Assembly: GCA_949752795.1 (NCBI GenBank)
Contig: OX457064.1
Span: 45,504,368-45,568,367, forward strand
Reading direction: 5' to 3'
DNA from: Hyperoodon ampullatus
Taxonomy: Eukaryota > Chordata > Mammalia > Artiodactyla > Ziphiidae
Length of the DNA: 64,000 nt
Shown here: piece after piece, positions 37,326-47,933 of the stretch
How positions within the stretch are numbered: position 1 is the first letter of the stretch
How the letters are laid out: each line of letters opens with the position of its first letter
The notes under the pieces: model-generated
The model's input: the letters and a program-made list of their open reading frames with translations, nothing else
Database searches by the model: none
Told to the model about the DNA's origin: nothing
Made by a program: the position numbers and the translations under genes

Positions 37326-38054
37326 TTTTTAAAGTATCTCTTTGAGGTACCATGTTCAGAGATTTTATATATCTCTTCATCTTTTTTTTTTTTTTTTTAG
37401 CCAGAGGAGTGTAATTTGGTTCATTCATTTTCATTTCTGATATACTTGGCCTTATTTGTGTCAACTGGCTTTATGACTCGTTTTCTAAGCTTTCTTCAAT
37501 TTATTTGCTTATACATGTACCTATTTTTTTTTAATTTAAAAATATATTTGTTATTCCCAAGTGCTTCCTTAAAAAAAAAAACAGAAAATATTCTTTACCA
37601 ATTAAGAACATAGAAAACAAAAATATATTACTTAATATACAACAGAAAATCTCCAAAAGGCTTCTAGTATATTAACTAATTTAATCCTTACAACAGCCTT
37701 ATGATGTGGGCAATATTAAAGTCTTATTTTAAGCATGACAAAACTGACAAAATACTTATTTCCCTAGTAAGAGTACAGATATATGTGCACCTAAAATGTA
37801 GTTTCAAAATGTATGAAACAAAAATTGAAGGAATGTAAAAGAGAGACAAATATACCATCACAGTGGGGGATGGTAAAATACCTCTTAATAATTGATAGAA
37901 AAAGCAACAACAAATCAGTAACTGCATATGTCTTTGAGTAAAATCTTTAGCAAAGTTGACCTAACTGATATAAATACAATGCCATACCCAACAAATGTAG
38001 AATGCTCACTTTTTACAACTATATAAAAATGAATTACAGAAACTAATGGCATGC
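37326..38054. other. Unassigned AT-rich sequence
   Basis: Contains a T-run at 37382-37400 and an A-run at 37570. No gene or named repeat is recognised. Confidence 0.4.
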
Positions 38055-39326
38055 TGAAAGGTCAACCAAGATGATGACATAGGAAGGCCCTGAACTTCCC
38101 TCCTCCTGGAATGCAATGAATGTACAGCTACACAAGGAGTAATTCCCTCTGAAAGAAATCCAGAAACTAGCTGAGTAATTCCTACACATCGATTGAATGA
38201 GAAAATACCCACACAAAAATGGATAGGAAAAGCTGAGACACATTCTCACCATAACCCCTGCCCCAAGCACAGTGCCATACAAATGGGAGGGAACCCTCAA
38301 CTCCCAGGTTCTCCCTGAAGAGTGGAAGTTTTTTACTGCACATCCAGTGTGCCAAATTTTGAGACTCCCACAGAGGTATGGGGCCCCCAAACATCTATCT
38401 ATCTCTGGAAGCCAATGAGGCTCATGTCCAGGAGACCCACAAGGCTATAGCAAATGAAAAAGCAGTTTTGTTTTGTTTTGTTTTTTTGCGGTACACGGGC
38501 CTCTCACTGTTGTGGCCTCTCACGTTGCAGAGCCCAGGCTTCTGGACGCGCAGGCTCAGCGGCCATGGCTCACAGGCCCAGCCGCTCCGCGGCATGTGGG
38601 ATCTCCCCAGACTGGTGCACGAACCCGTGTCCCCTGCATTGGCAGGCGGACTCCCAACCACTGCGCCACCAAGGAAGCCCGAAAAAGCAGTTCTTAATGG
38701 GCATGTGAACACTTGCTGTGGCTATTCCCCCAGAGCTCAGCACAAAGAGAAGAGGCAAAAAAATGCCCCCCAAAATGCCCATCTCCCAATCTCTCCCTGG
38801 AAGGGGTCTAACTGCATACTGCTGCCTGAGGGTCCGAAATTCTAATGTAGCAAACATGGAGGAGCTGGCTACAATCCTTCCCCAGAGACTAGGGAGGCTG
38901 GTGACATTACCCTTGCCTTCCCCCTCTGGCACACTGCAACAATACAATCAAGTCACCAGTACCTTCCTAGAAAGAGCTTGTATACACTTCTGGTTTTCCA
39001 AGTTTTGCAGCTGCCCCATAAGGGACTGGCCTCAAAATTAACTAGCTCTGATAGGTCAACAGGGTTTGTATTCCCAAGTTCCAAAGGACTGTAGCAAACA
39101 AGCAATTTTTAAACAGATGCAGGACCCCACCACCACCACCACCACTACCACGTGGCTGTACACCAGGGCGCAGTGCAGATAGAACAGGTAAAAATGCTCA
39201 TCTCCTAGTTTCTCCCTGGGGCTTAACTACATACTTTCCTAGCTGGTGAGTGAGAGTCCAGCTTCTAATCAGTCTTCATCTAGGTGCTGACTGTGACCCT
39301 CCCCTTTGGGACACTGATGACAAGTC
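38055..39326 (+). mobile_element. Old L1 5'-UTR fragment
   Basis: Text such as 'ccaagatgatgacataggaaggccctgaac' and 'gaaatccagaaactagctgag' matches the 5' region of an older mammalian L1, in sense orientation. It is interrupted by SINE 6 and contains a (CCA)n run at about 39128-39150. The provirus follows directly. Confidence 0.65.
38468..38680 (-). mobile_element. CHR-2-type SINE 6
   Basis: Antisense CHR-2 SINE with a (TTTTG)n tail. A perfect 12-bp duplication, gaaaaagcagtt, lies at 38456-38467 and 38681-38692. It is inserted in an old L1 5' region. Confidence 0.96.
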
Positions 39327-39330
39327 TTGG
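39327..39330. repeat. Provirus target-site duplication, left copy (TTGG)
   Basis: The four bases ttgg precede the provirus end tgttgtagga and recur at 47930-47933 directly after the other end. Gammaretroviruses duplicate 4 bp on integration. Confidence 0.8.
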
Positions 39331-39897
39331 TGTTGTAGGAGGGGGGAATGTCATGTCCTGGGACATGCAGGAGTCCTTAGGACAAACTGCCAAGTGAGGG
39401 TTCTTGGCTTCATGGGGAAAGAACTCAAGAGCAAGCCACAGAAAAGGAAAAGCAAGTTTATTTAGAGAGATAGACATTCCATAGGCAGAATTTGGACCAT
39501 CTTGGAAAGTGAGAGGAGCGGCCCCAAGGCATGGGAAAGTGAGAGTGGCCCGGGAGTATGGGGTGTTTGGTTTTAATGGGCTAAGTAATTTCATAGGTTA
39601 ATGAGTGGGAGGAATAGTCTGGTTATTTTGGGGTAGGGTAGAGATTTCCCGGGGATTAGGCCACTGCCCACTTTTTTGCCTTTTATGGCCCTCCTGGGAA
39701 CTTCCATGGCATAAGGAGGTTGTTTTTTAGTATGACAATGAAGGTATAATGAGCTAAATAAATAAAGGTCAATGACCAGACTATTCTCAAAGCCACCTTG
39801 GTTTCAACTGGTTCCAGCTGGTCTTTATGACATCCCAACAGCTGAGCCCCTTCTTCATTTCTAGGCTTTGTGTCCTGTCCCTTTCCCTCCTGTCTCA
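39331..39897 (-). repeat. 3' LTR of the provirus
   Basis: 567 bp, running on the - strand from TGAGACAGG (39897) to ...CTACAACA (39331). A poly-A signal (AATAAA on the - strand, 39457-39462) lies near its end. It shares most of its U3 with 47550-47929. The region equivalent to the TATA box of the other LTR is altered ('ttaaaacc'). Confidence 0.9.
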
Positions 39898-39909
39898 TTT
39901 CCCCCTCAG
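39898..39909 (-). promoter_or_regulatory. Polypurine tract
   Basis: On the - strand the bases gagggggaaa directly precede the LTR start. This is the plus-strand primer site expected for a retrovirus. Confidence 0.8.
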
Positions 39910-40077
39910 AGATTTTACTTCCATATTCTTATGGGAAGTAGAAGGGCCATGGTCCATCTTCTATAGCTGCTTCAGGGCTGGGCAGGGACATCAACCCTGC
40001 CTGCCTGTCAGTGAGTAAAAATGTCTGGATGCCTGGTCTAGGGGTCCCAGAGAGGCAGGACAGCTTCTTGTTTTGAG

Positions 40078-41613
40078 TCAGAGAGCAGTATGGGCAGTAA
40101 TCCTCGCAGAGCCATCATTTTGACGTGGAACTGTCAAAGACCTGGAAGACAGGAACTTTACCAAGAGGTTAAAGAGGCAGGGTCCAAAGAGAAGGAGTAG
40201 GAATATGACCATTACTGAGACCAGGAGGGGCAGGAATCAAGTAAGGCTAGGGAGGCCACTCTTAATGGAGGACCAGATGGCATTAGAGTCTCACCCCTGG
40301 TTATAGCGGTGTAACTATGATGCTTATTTATAAATCTTTTTGATGTCCATCTCAATCTGGACTGAGTTATTAACATAGGTACAGCAGATTTTGTTTATGA
40401 CTGCATAAACACCACCCTGCTCCACCAGCAAGTAATCCAAGGCCAATCGTCCATGACCACATTGGCTGGTGAGTTTAAAGAAGCTGAAAGCCTATTTAGG
40501 GCATTTCCAGTGGTCAGGGCTAGGCTCTCGAAAGTGTTGGTTAGATTTTCTAGGTTACCTCATGGTAGGCAAAGCCTCCCCATGGAGCTGCTAATCCCCC
40601 TGTCAATCCTATTCCTGCCAATATTAATATGATGGCCCACCTGGGATGGTATTGAGTATTATGTATTGTGACTGTAAATGGAAACAAATGTCCTAATATA
40701 CATTCTCCCTCATGCAACACATTATCAATATAAGGATAAGCATTTACATAGGGACCAATTTTTCCCTCAGGCGCCCTTGTCTTTGGGTCCTCATTTTGGG
40801 GAACGCCGCATATGCAGACATATCCTGAAGGTGCAACAAGAGATCTGGGAAGAGAAGAATTTAACAAGGAAGCAGCTGTCCAGATCTATGGAAGGGACAA
40901 GTTATGATCACAATACAGGTACAAGGGGCCATTAGTATATTCAAAATAGTTAAGTTCAGGAGTATTCCATGCCCTTGGCTTAGGTGAGATGGTGCAGTAA
41001 GAGGCTTTTACCCATTGCTTCCATAGAGTCCAACAATTTCTAGCCCAACTTTTAGTCCATTCCATCCCTATCCTGTAAGGCACCTTGGGTCTGGTCTTCA
41101 TTACAAATGCATAGATTGGAGGCATTCCTGGGAATGCAGTTTGGGTCCAGGTTCCAAAACACCATGGTGATATTATCATCTGGTGGCCAAGGATTTCTCC
41201 AAAGAGGCTCATCATACCCAAGAGAACCAGAGATGTAGTGGCATCGGAAGCATGACTGGTTTTCTGAATAACAAAAGTAGCCATGATTAATGGAAAAGTT
41301 ATAAGTCACCCTTTTAAAAGGAGTCAGTCGTAGGCAAGGTGTTGGGCCTGACGGGTATTGCCTATTGCATTCAAATCAGTGGAGGTTTTGTTTTCCATGT
41401 GTTTGAATTGATAATACCCTTGTTGTATGTACCTATTTGTAGCTGTAATGTTTGTTGTAAGCCAGGGTTTTTATGACAGACCCAACAATTAACTAGTTTT
41501 TCTCCCCAGGCAACTATTTTAGATATGTTTATTCAAGCATTAGTTTCCCATTTCCTCTGGGACATGACCATTGTCAGAAGTCTTACCAGGAGTATCATGG
41601 CTTTCAACATCAT
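40078..41613 (-). pseudogene. env: env remnant (provirus)
   Basis: Env would mediate entry. The start at 41613 opens a hydrophobic, signal-peptide-like stretch. A CWVC motif (about 41465-41490), typical of gammaretroviral surface subunits, follows. Further pieces are at 41052-41309, 40886-41284 and 40550-40867. The last ends in a hydrophobic, Gly-rich, fusion-peptide-like segment. In the transmembrane subunit the CX6CC motif has Tyr in place of the first Cys (about 40390-40415). A hydrophobic anchor is near 40160-40245 and the stop is at 40078. Stops and frameshifts between pieces make it non-functional. Confidence 0.85.
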
Positions 41614-42275
41614 ATTACTATATATTTTTTTCAGACCCAGCAGGGACAAAGAAGATGTTTACCAGGGGGAGGGGGTTCTGAAAAGCGGCAGAATAAGAGC
41701 ATGATAGAAACACAAGGAATAACTAGGCCAACCCAGCATGGCCACATGAAGTCACTTATCTGTTCTCTTGAGCAGGTATCTGAGGTCTTCCACTGGCTCG
41801 CAGGAGTAGGTCCCCTCTGGTTCCCTTTGGGACTTTGAAGATACAGGTTTTATTTCAGATGGATGTACCCAACTCTCCATAGCTTGACAGCAGTTACTCA
41901 GTAACACCTGATATGGTCCCTTCCATTTTGGTTGTAGCTGGTCCTCAGGGGACCCTTCCTTCCACGTTTTTAGTAGGACACGGTCCCTTGACTGGATGGA
42001 GACCTTAACCTTTTCTTCTGTAGGGGGAAGTAGCACTTTGTTCCTATATTCTTGGAGGGCCCTTTGAACTTGGCTCAAGCTAAGAATGTGTGAGACTGAT
42101 TTGTGGGTTTCCTTGTCAAATGAGATCTGAAATCAAAAGGACCTCCCATAGGTCATTTCAAATGGGCTAAGTTTTAAAAGTCCCTTTGGGGCCATGCTGG
42201 TCCATAGAAGGGCTACAGGCAGGAGGGAAACACAGGTTTCTGAAGTCTCTTGGTACAGCTTAGCAAGCATTCTTT

Positions 42276-42835
42276 TTAGAACAGTATTTGCTTTTTTCTA
42301 CCTTGCCTGAGGATTGGGGCCTCCAGAAAGACTGGAAGTAGTAAACACCCAGAGCTGAGGAAACATGTTGGGTCAGCTTGGGCAGTGAAGGAATGTCTGT
42401 TATCACTCTGTAAGCTTTTGGGTAACCCAAATCTTGGAATTATCTCTTTAAGCAGAAATCTGAATATGTCTATTGCCTTTTCAGTTCTAGCAGGGATAGC
42501 TTCTATCCACCCTGTAAGATGCCTATGATTACCAATAGGTATTTTCATTCCCTACATAGGGGCATTTGGGTAAAGTCCATTTGCCAATCTTCTGCTGGAT
42601 AGGTTCCCCAATGTTGTAGGAGCTGAGTTAGGAGTAGAGGTATGGGGTGGCTTCCTGGGTCATTGCGGGCACAAAGCTCGCATGCTCTGGTGACATTTTT
42701 AACAGTTTGGAACAGTCCCTTACCCAGGAACACTTGAGTAACCAGTGTGAATAGGGAGTACCACCCTAAGTGGGAGGATTTGTGGTAGTGCTTAATTACT
42801 TTCCATTGCTTGGCCCTGGGAATGAGAAGCTTATC
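42276..42835 (-). pseudogene. pol: Integrase N-terminal and core remnant (provirus)
   Basis: The Zn-binding histidines are in H-Y-H-K-S-S-H at about 42785 and the cysteines in C-E-L-C at 42680-42690. The first catalytic Asp is in W-Q-M-D-F-T, the second in Q-S-D-N-R, and Glu is found in a shifted frame. A stop separates the 42545-42733 and 42276-42548 frames. Confidence 0.85.
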
Positions 42836-43118
42836 TTTTTAATATCTTTATTGGAGTATAATTGCTTTACAATGGTGTGTTAGTTTCTGCTTTATAACAA
42901 AGTGAATCAGCTATACATATACATATATCCCCATATCTCTTCCCTCTTGCATCTCCCTCCCTCCTACCCTCCCTATCTCACCCCTCTAGGTGGTCACAAA
43001 GCACCGAGCTGATCTCCCTGTGCTATGCGGCTGCTTCCCACTAGCTATCGGTTTTACATTTGGCAGTGTATATATGTCCATGCCACCCTCTCGAAGTAAG
43101 TCAGAAAGAGAAAAGCTT
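42836..43118 (-). mobile_element. L1 3' end with short 5' inversion, inside the provirus
   Basis: Antisense L1 3' end like that of copy D (28346-28640). At its right end, bases 43096-43117 ('aagtaagtcagaaagagaaaa') are in the opposite L1 orientation, the pattern of twin priming. The flanks share ttatctttt (42831-42839 and 43120-43128) with nearby aagctt. It separates RNase H from the integrase Zn finger. Confidence 0.85.
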
Positions 43119-45769
43119 GTTATCTTTTGTCAGCCACCCGGAGAGGTCTCTTTCCAGTCCCCCACGTTAAGCCCACTTGAGTTCTTCAGGTGTATAAGAT
43201 GGCACCGTTGGGAAGGGTGGACTGTTGGGTATGAGAGCTGCAGCTTGTAGAACTGGCTCTTCTTTACAGTCCTAGCAGCCTTGTCTGCCAGGGCATTTCC
43301 CCTTATAAGGGAGGTATGGCCCCTCTGGGGACCCCTGCAGTGAACAACTGCAACCTTCTTTGGAAACTGGACTGCTTTTAGGAGTTCTAGAATTTCTGCC
43401 TGGTGTTTTATAGGGGATCCTTTGGCTGTTAGTAGTCCCCTTTCTTTCCATATGGTAGCATGGACATGTAGTACTAGGAATCTATACTTGGAATCCTTTC
43501 CTAGCTGGAGTGCTCTTGTCAAGGCAATCAACTCAGCCTTTTGGGCAGAAGTGTAAGAGGGTAGAGCTCCAGACTCAACAATTGTCTGCAGGCTGGCCTT
43601 TCTCACTGCTCCATGTATAAAACTCGTTCCATCAGTAGACCATTTTGCATCAGGTTTGGTCAGGGACTCATCTTTGAGGTCTGGCCTACTGGAATAAATT
43701 TGTTCAATAGTCTCTGCATAGGAGTGAATGAGGGACCCTTGGGGTGGGGGATCTGGCATTAGAGTAGCTGGGTTCAGGACCCGGCAAACCTTTGCTAATG
43801 CGTTTCCAAACAGTTGAGGGCTATCCCTGAAGCCTTGGGGCAGCACAGTCCAGGCTAGCTGCGAAGTGTTATGAGTGTCTGGATCTGTCCAGTCAAAGGC
43901 AAAGAGATATTGGGAGTCTGGGTGCAGGGGAGTGCAAAAGAAGGTATCCTTTAGGTCTAGCACTGTAAACCAGTTTGCATTTTCTGGGGCTTGGGTCAGT
44001 ACGGTATATGGATTAGGGGCTATCAGCTAAAATGGAACTACTACCGCATTAACAGCTCTCAGGTCTTGCACAAACCTGTGTTCGCTACTTTGGTTTTTTA
44101 TGGATAGAATGGGGGTATTGCACAGAGACTGGATAACAGAGCATATTTTAAGAACTTGGTTATTAAAGGCTGGATACCTCGTTGGGCCTCGGGCCACAAG
44201 GGATACTGTTTTTTCCATGGGTAATCAGCACTGGATCTTAATGAAATCTGAATTGGGGGCACATTAGTAGCTCTGCCAGGAACCTCAGTGTCCCAGACAG
44301 AGGGGTTTACTTGAGAAACAATATGGAGTGGAAGGGAGACCTCCTCTGATCTGTGACTGAGGCAGGCTCCCATGGCTAAGAGCAGTTGTTTCTCCTGGTG
44401 GGTCCTTTCTCTGAGAGGGTCTCCAAATTGAACTACTGTCTGGAATTTAGTGAGCAAATCCCTCCAACGAGGGGATGGGACACTCAGACATGAACAGAAA
44501 CTAGTGTGCAAGGATAAAACTTCCTAGTAAGCTGCTGCGGGTGGTGTGTGAATCACCTGGCTTTGGGCCATCCAACAATCTCTTTTATTATACAGGATTG
44601 AGAAGACAAGGGTCCAGGGAAATCAGCCAGCACAGAGTAGACAGCCCCCGTATCTAATTAAAAAAACAAATTCCCTATGTGCCATGTCAAGGGTTACCAG
44701 AGGCTCCTCCCGGGAAATGACCAGGTGTCCTTTGGGAGCCAGGGAGGGTTTGGTTGGGCCCTGTCAGTCTTCGGTCCTCTCGGCCATTATGGATTTGGAC
44801 CCCCAAGTCCCCTTTGGGACTGGGGCCAGTCCAGCTTCCAGTGACCCTCTCGTTTGCATATGGGGCAGGGTCTCAGTGGACTTTTTCCACACTGGGGGCA
44901 TTCGTCCTTCCAGAGGCCTTCCTGGCTGCATTTAAAATAGGTCCCTTCTCAGTGGGGCAGTGGCTCTGATCTAGATTTTCTAGATCCCGCCCTCATCATA
45001 GGCTTTTGTAAGGGAGGGTAACCCTGAGGTGGTGAAGGGACTGCCACCAGTAATGTGCCTTTCATTGTTGTCCCTGAATCCTTTTTGTTTCCTCAACCCT
45101 AACTCTATTGTTGAATATTCCCAAAGGCCAAAGTCCTTGAGCTGATTTATGTGGGTTTGGGGTCCCATAGCTGTCTTCTGTAATTGTCTCCTTATGTCTG
45201 GGACAGATTGAGTGACAAAATGGGTATTTACTAGGACTTACCCTTCGGGGGTGTCAGGATTAACATTGGTATACTTTCTAAAGGCTTCCACCAGGCAGCC
45301 CTGGAAGAGGGGCAGATTCTCATCTTTTCCCTGTGTTACTTCTCTGACTTTGTCATAATTAACAGACTTAACAACACACCTTTTCATCCCTTTTATGAGG
45401 CAAGTTATCATGTGGCCCTTGCATTCAAGCCATCTGCCTCCCTGTTGGTAGTCCCAGTGGGAGTCTTGGTCAGGGATTGCATCCCCTCCAGTAAGGTAGA
45501 GAGCTTGATTTTGGGCTGCCAGTTCATTGGCATATGCCTGAGCTGCACCAAGGATCCGGCTTTTATCTTCAAAGGTGCAGCAGGTAGAAGGAAGGACCTG
45601 TGTGTCCCCCCCAAGTAAGTTCATAGGGCATTGTCAGCTTGGTGAATTCCTCTACAAACTGACTGGGATCCTCAGAAAAATGTCCAAATTTCTCTTTTCA
45701 AGTAGCTAGTTCAGCCATAGGAAAAGGGACATGGACTCTAATTGTTCCTCTGTCACCAGCCAGTCCTTC

Positions 45770-45777
45770 CCTTAAGG
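45770..45777. repeat. hAT target-site duplication, left copy
   Basis: The eight bases ccttaagg precede the element and recur exactly at 45991-45998. An 8-bp duplication is the hAT superfamily rule. Confidence 0.85.
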
Positions 45778-45990
45778 CAGGGGTCCCCAACCCCCGGGCT
45801 GCAGACCAGTACTGGTACCTGTTAGAAACTGGGCCACACAGCAGGAGGTGAGCAGTGGGCGAGTGAGCAAAGCTTCATCTGCCGCTCCCCATCACTGGCA
45901 TTACCTCCTGAACCATCCCCCCTGACCCCCGTCCATGGAAAACCTGTGTTCCATGTTTGTCCCTGCTGCCAAAAAGGCTGGGGACTGCTG
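45778..45990 (+). mobile_element. Non-autonomous hAT-type DNA transposon
   Basis: A 213-bp element starting caggggtccccaaccccc and ending ggctggggactgctg. The ends form terminal inverted repeats (CAGGGGTCCCCA against CAGCAGTCCCCA). A perfect 8-bp duplication, ccttaagg, flanks it. It carries no transposase. It lies within retroviral gag, so it moved after the provirus integrated. I recognise the terminal sequence as a Charlie/MER-type hAT but do not assign the family name. Orientation is arbitrary. Confidence 0.85.
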
Positions 45991-46592
45991 CCTTAAGGGA
46001 CAGAGTTTGGTATTGGGAGGCTGGTAGGTAGCCCCTCTTCATGTAGTTCTGGCAGGACTCACCTCTGGTAATGGAGGATGTAGGACAGGGCTGGAGGGAT
46101 AATAAGGTGGTGGGATTTCCAGCAGCCCAGGTGGAGTGCTAGGGGTAGACCATCTGGAAGACTGTCCCCCGTCAGAACTGGGGGGGTGTAGCAGTTCCCG
46201 GTTGTGGACCTCCAGGAGGTGGACTCATAAGGGGATCATCTAAAATATCAGCTTCTGTGGGGGAAGAAGACACTTTGAAGGAATGTGAGCCAGGCATACT
46301 CAGCAGGAGTTTTTTAGATCTGGATCTTGGAATAGGGTAAAGAACATTTGGACATATGGGCCTTCCCCCCGTTTGCCTTCCTTTTTTACTAAATAGGTCC
46401 AGCTGCAAGATGGTATTGTAATTCAATGACCCATTTTCTGGACAGATTTCTTGGTTCACTAGTTTGTGTTGGGGCAATGAAGTATTACAAAATAAAATTC
46501 TTTCTTCTTAAGCCATCTTGCCTAAATTTACCCCAATTAGCTAATATGCATCCTAAAGGGGAGTCCTTCGGGGTGCTCGTAGTCATCCCCAT

Positions 46593-47549
46593 TTTTGGTT
46601 AGGATGTTGTGAGGAGACAGGGGTCTGACAGATCCTGGCCAAATGGTAGTTATCTGTCCTGGTGCTCTCCCAGTGTCCCTGGTATCCCAAAAACATGAAA
46701 AGGGAGTGCACAGCTAGGGACTTCAGTGAATGTACCCCCTTAAGGGGGTGTTGCAGAATCAAGTTCTGAGGGCAGTTAAAGAGATAGTATAATTGGCCCA
46801 GTCTGTGATGGCCCGATTCCAAGATAGGGAATTCAGCAGAAGAGGTGTTTAATTAAGCAGGGAAAACTGGGCTTGTGGCCCTCAGGTCTTAAGAAAGGGT
46901 TTGTTTGACAAAGGCCACAGTGAGATCAGTGTGAGTACCTGCAGTCTGCCTGTTTGGCGAGCCTGAGGAGGCCCCCTGGGTTAGTTAAGGAGAGGAGTAG
47001 AGCCAGCAGGAGGACAAGTGACTGGAGTGCCAAGGCCTAAGCCATTCAGAGAGGGAGGGAGGAAACATAGGCCCTGAATCAGCTAAGCAAATGATCTTTA
47101 TCTCCCTGTGAAAGAAGAAAAGAAGTAGAGCAGAAGTGTAGGACTGGAGCGCCACAAGGGGATGTGATGACAATAATAGGAGGAAAAAGTTCCCTTCAGG
47201 ATGTAACCCTTATGATGTTTAGCATAACAATGTCAGAACAAACAGAGCGAAAATCAGCTGGGGACTCACGGTGATAGTAGGTTTTTACCTAAGTGGAGAC
47301 TAAAGAGGGATACCTCTGTATAGCCGTGAAACAGAGGCAATACCAGACCTGCTGGCAAGGGGGCTCAAGGACCAGTAGACAGTCTAAGAAGTTGGGGGAA
47401 GCAGAGAGGAGAAGGCAGGATATATCCAGGGTGATGGATCTTGTGAATCTGAACTAGGTTAGGAAATGTCTGCGAACCTGAGAGGGAGGTGCCTGCCCTC
47501 AACCTCTGCTCAGGCGTGCAATGATGCCGTGAGCCCGAAGTGCACTTGG
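46593..47549 (-). other. Proviral 5' leader region
   Basis: Non-coding stretch between the 5' LTR and gag on the - strand. I could not find a primer binding site (neither tRNA-Pro nor tRNA-Lys type), which fits loss of the LTR R/U5 end. Short open frames are chance. Confidence 0.6.
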
Positions 47550-47929
47550 AGAGGGCCTGTGGATCCTCTCAGAAAGTGAGAGCAGCCCCAGGCATGGGGC
47601 CATAGGTTTTTATAGGCTAAGTAATTTCATAGGCTAATAATGAGTGGGAGAAATATTCTTGCTATTTCGGGGTAGGGTGGGGATTTCTGAGGAATTGGGC
47701 CACTGCCTACTCTTCGGTCTTTTATGGCCCTCCTGGGAACTGTTATGGCATAAGGGGGAGTGTTTTTTAGCATTACAATGAAGGTGTAATGAGCTAAAAG
47801 TCAAAGACTGGACTATTCTCAAAGCCACCTTGGTTTCAGCTGGTTCCAGCCAGTCTTTATCACATTGCAACAGCTGAGCCCTTCTTCATTATCTAGCCTT
47901 TGTGTCCTGCCCCTTTCCCTCCTGTCTCA
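47550..47929 (-). repeat. 5' LTR of the provirus, shortened
   Basis: Shares the U3 with the 3' LTR from TGAGACAGG (47929) down to about 47550, including a clear TATA box on the - strand (cctataaaaacc, 47605-47616). The last ~190 bp expected from the 3' LTR, including the AATAAA signal, are not recognisable. Confidence 0.82.
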
Positions 47930-47933
47930 TTGG
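47930..47933. repeat. Provirus target-site duplication, right copy (TTGG)
   Basis: The bases ttgg directly follow the LTR end ...ctgtctca and match 39327-39330. Confidence 0.8.

Larger units (their letters stand above)
41752..44659 (-). pseudogene. pol: pro-pol remnant (provirus)
   Basis: The protease active site D-T-G-A lies at 44643-44654. Reverse transcriptase starts in 44098-44511 and 44027-44218. The frame 43963-43130 carries LDLKD and LPQGF, then jumps in frame to the end of the connection domain and RNase H, so the YxDD palm is missing. RNase H keeps four acidic catalytic positions (STDG, AELIALT, KDSKY, ALADKAA). The integrase Zn finger (HKSSH, CELC) is cut by an L1. The core has D, D and, in another frame, E (SGKVEK, about 42300). 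The C-terminal domain is at 41752-42078. Confidence 0.92.
44660..46592 (-). pseudogene. gag: gag remnant (provirus)
   Basis: Gag forms the capsid. The start at 46592 reads M-G-M-T-T-S-T-P, with Gly2 suited to myristoylation, then a matrix-like segment. A stop follows. A Pro-rich region is at 46172-46477. The hAT element at 45778-45990 interrupts it. Capsid is in the 128-codon frame 45624-45238, including V-R-E-V-T-Q-G-K-D-E-N and E-A-F-R-K-Y. Nucleocapsid remains are at 44980-45168 and 44850-44945, where the CCHC knuckle has Tyr for the first Cys and Leu for His. The protease follows at once. Confidence 0.9.
39331..47929 (-). mobile_element. Gammaretrovirus-like endogenous provirus
   Basis: About 8.6 kb on the - strand with the order LTR-gag-protease-pol-env-LTR. 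The ends are TG...CA and the flanks carry TTGG duplications. Motifs seen are the protease DTGA, the reverse transcriptase LDLKD and LPQGF, RNase H, the integrase Zn finger and catalytic residues, an env CWxC and a CX6CC-like motif, and a polypurine tract. All genes are broken. A hAT element sits in gag and an L1 in the integrase region, both younger than the provirus. The 5' LTR is shortened. It is an old, dead copy. Confidence 0.93.

Noticed and set aside
40078..41613. Co-opted envelope gene
   Set aside because: Stops and frameshifts divide it and a conserved cysteine is lost.
43130..43963. 277-codon frame as a possible domesticated retroviral gene
   Set aside because: It joins partial reverse transcriptase to RNase H with the active site deleted. 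No start context or promoter suggests a host gene.
45770..45998. piggyBac element at a TTAA site
   Set aside because: The TTAA is the centre of an 8-bp duplication, ccttaagg, and the terminal text fits hAT better than piggyBac.
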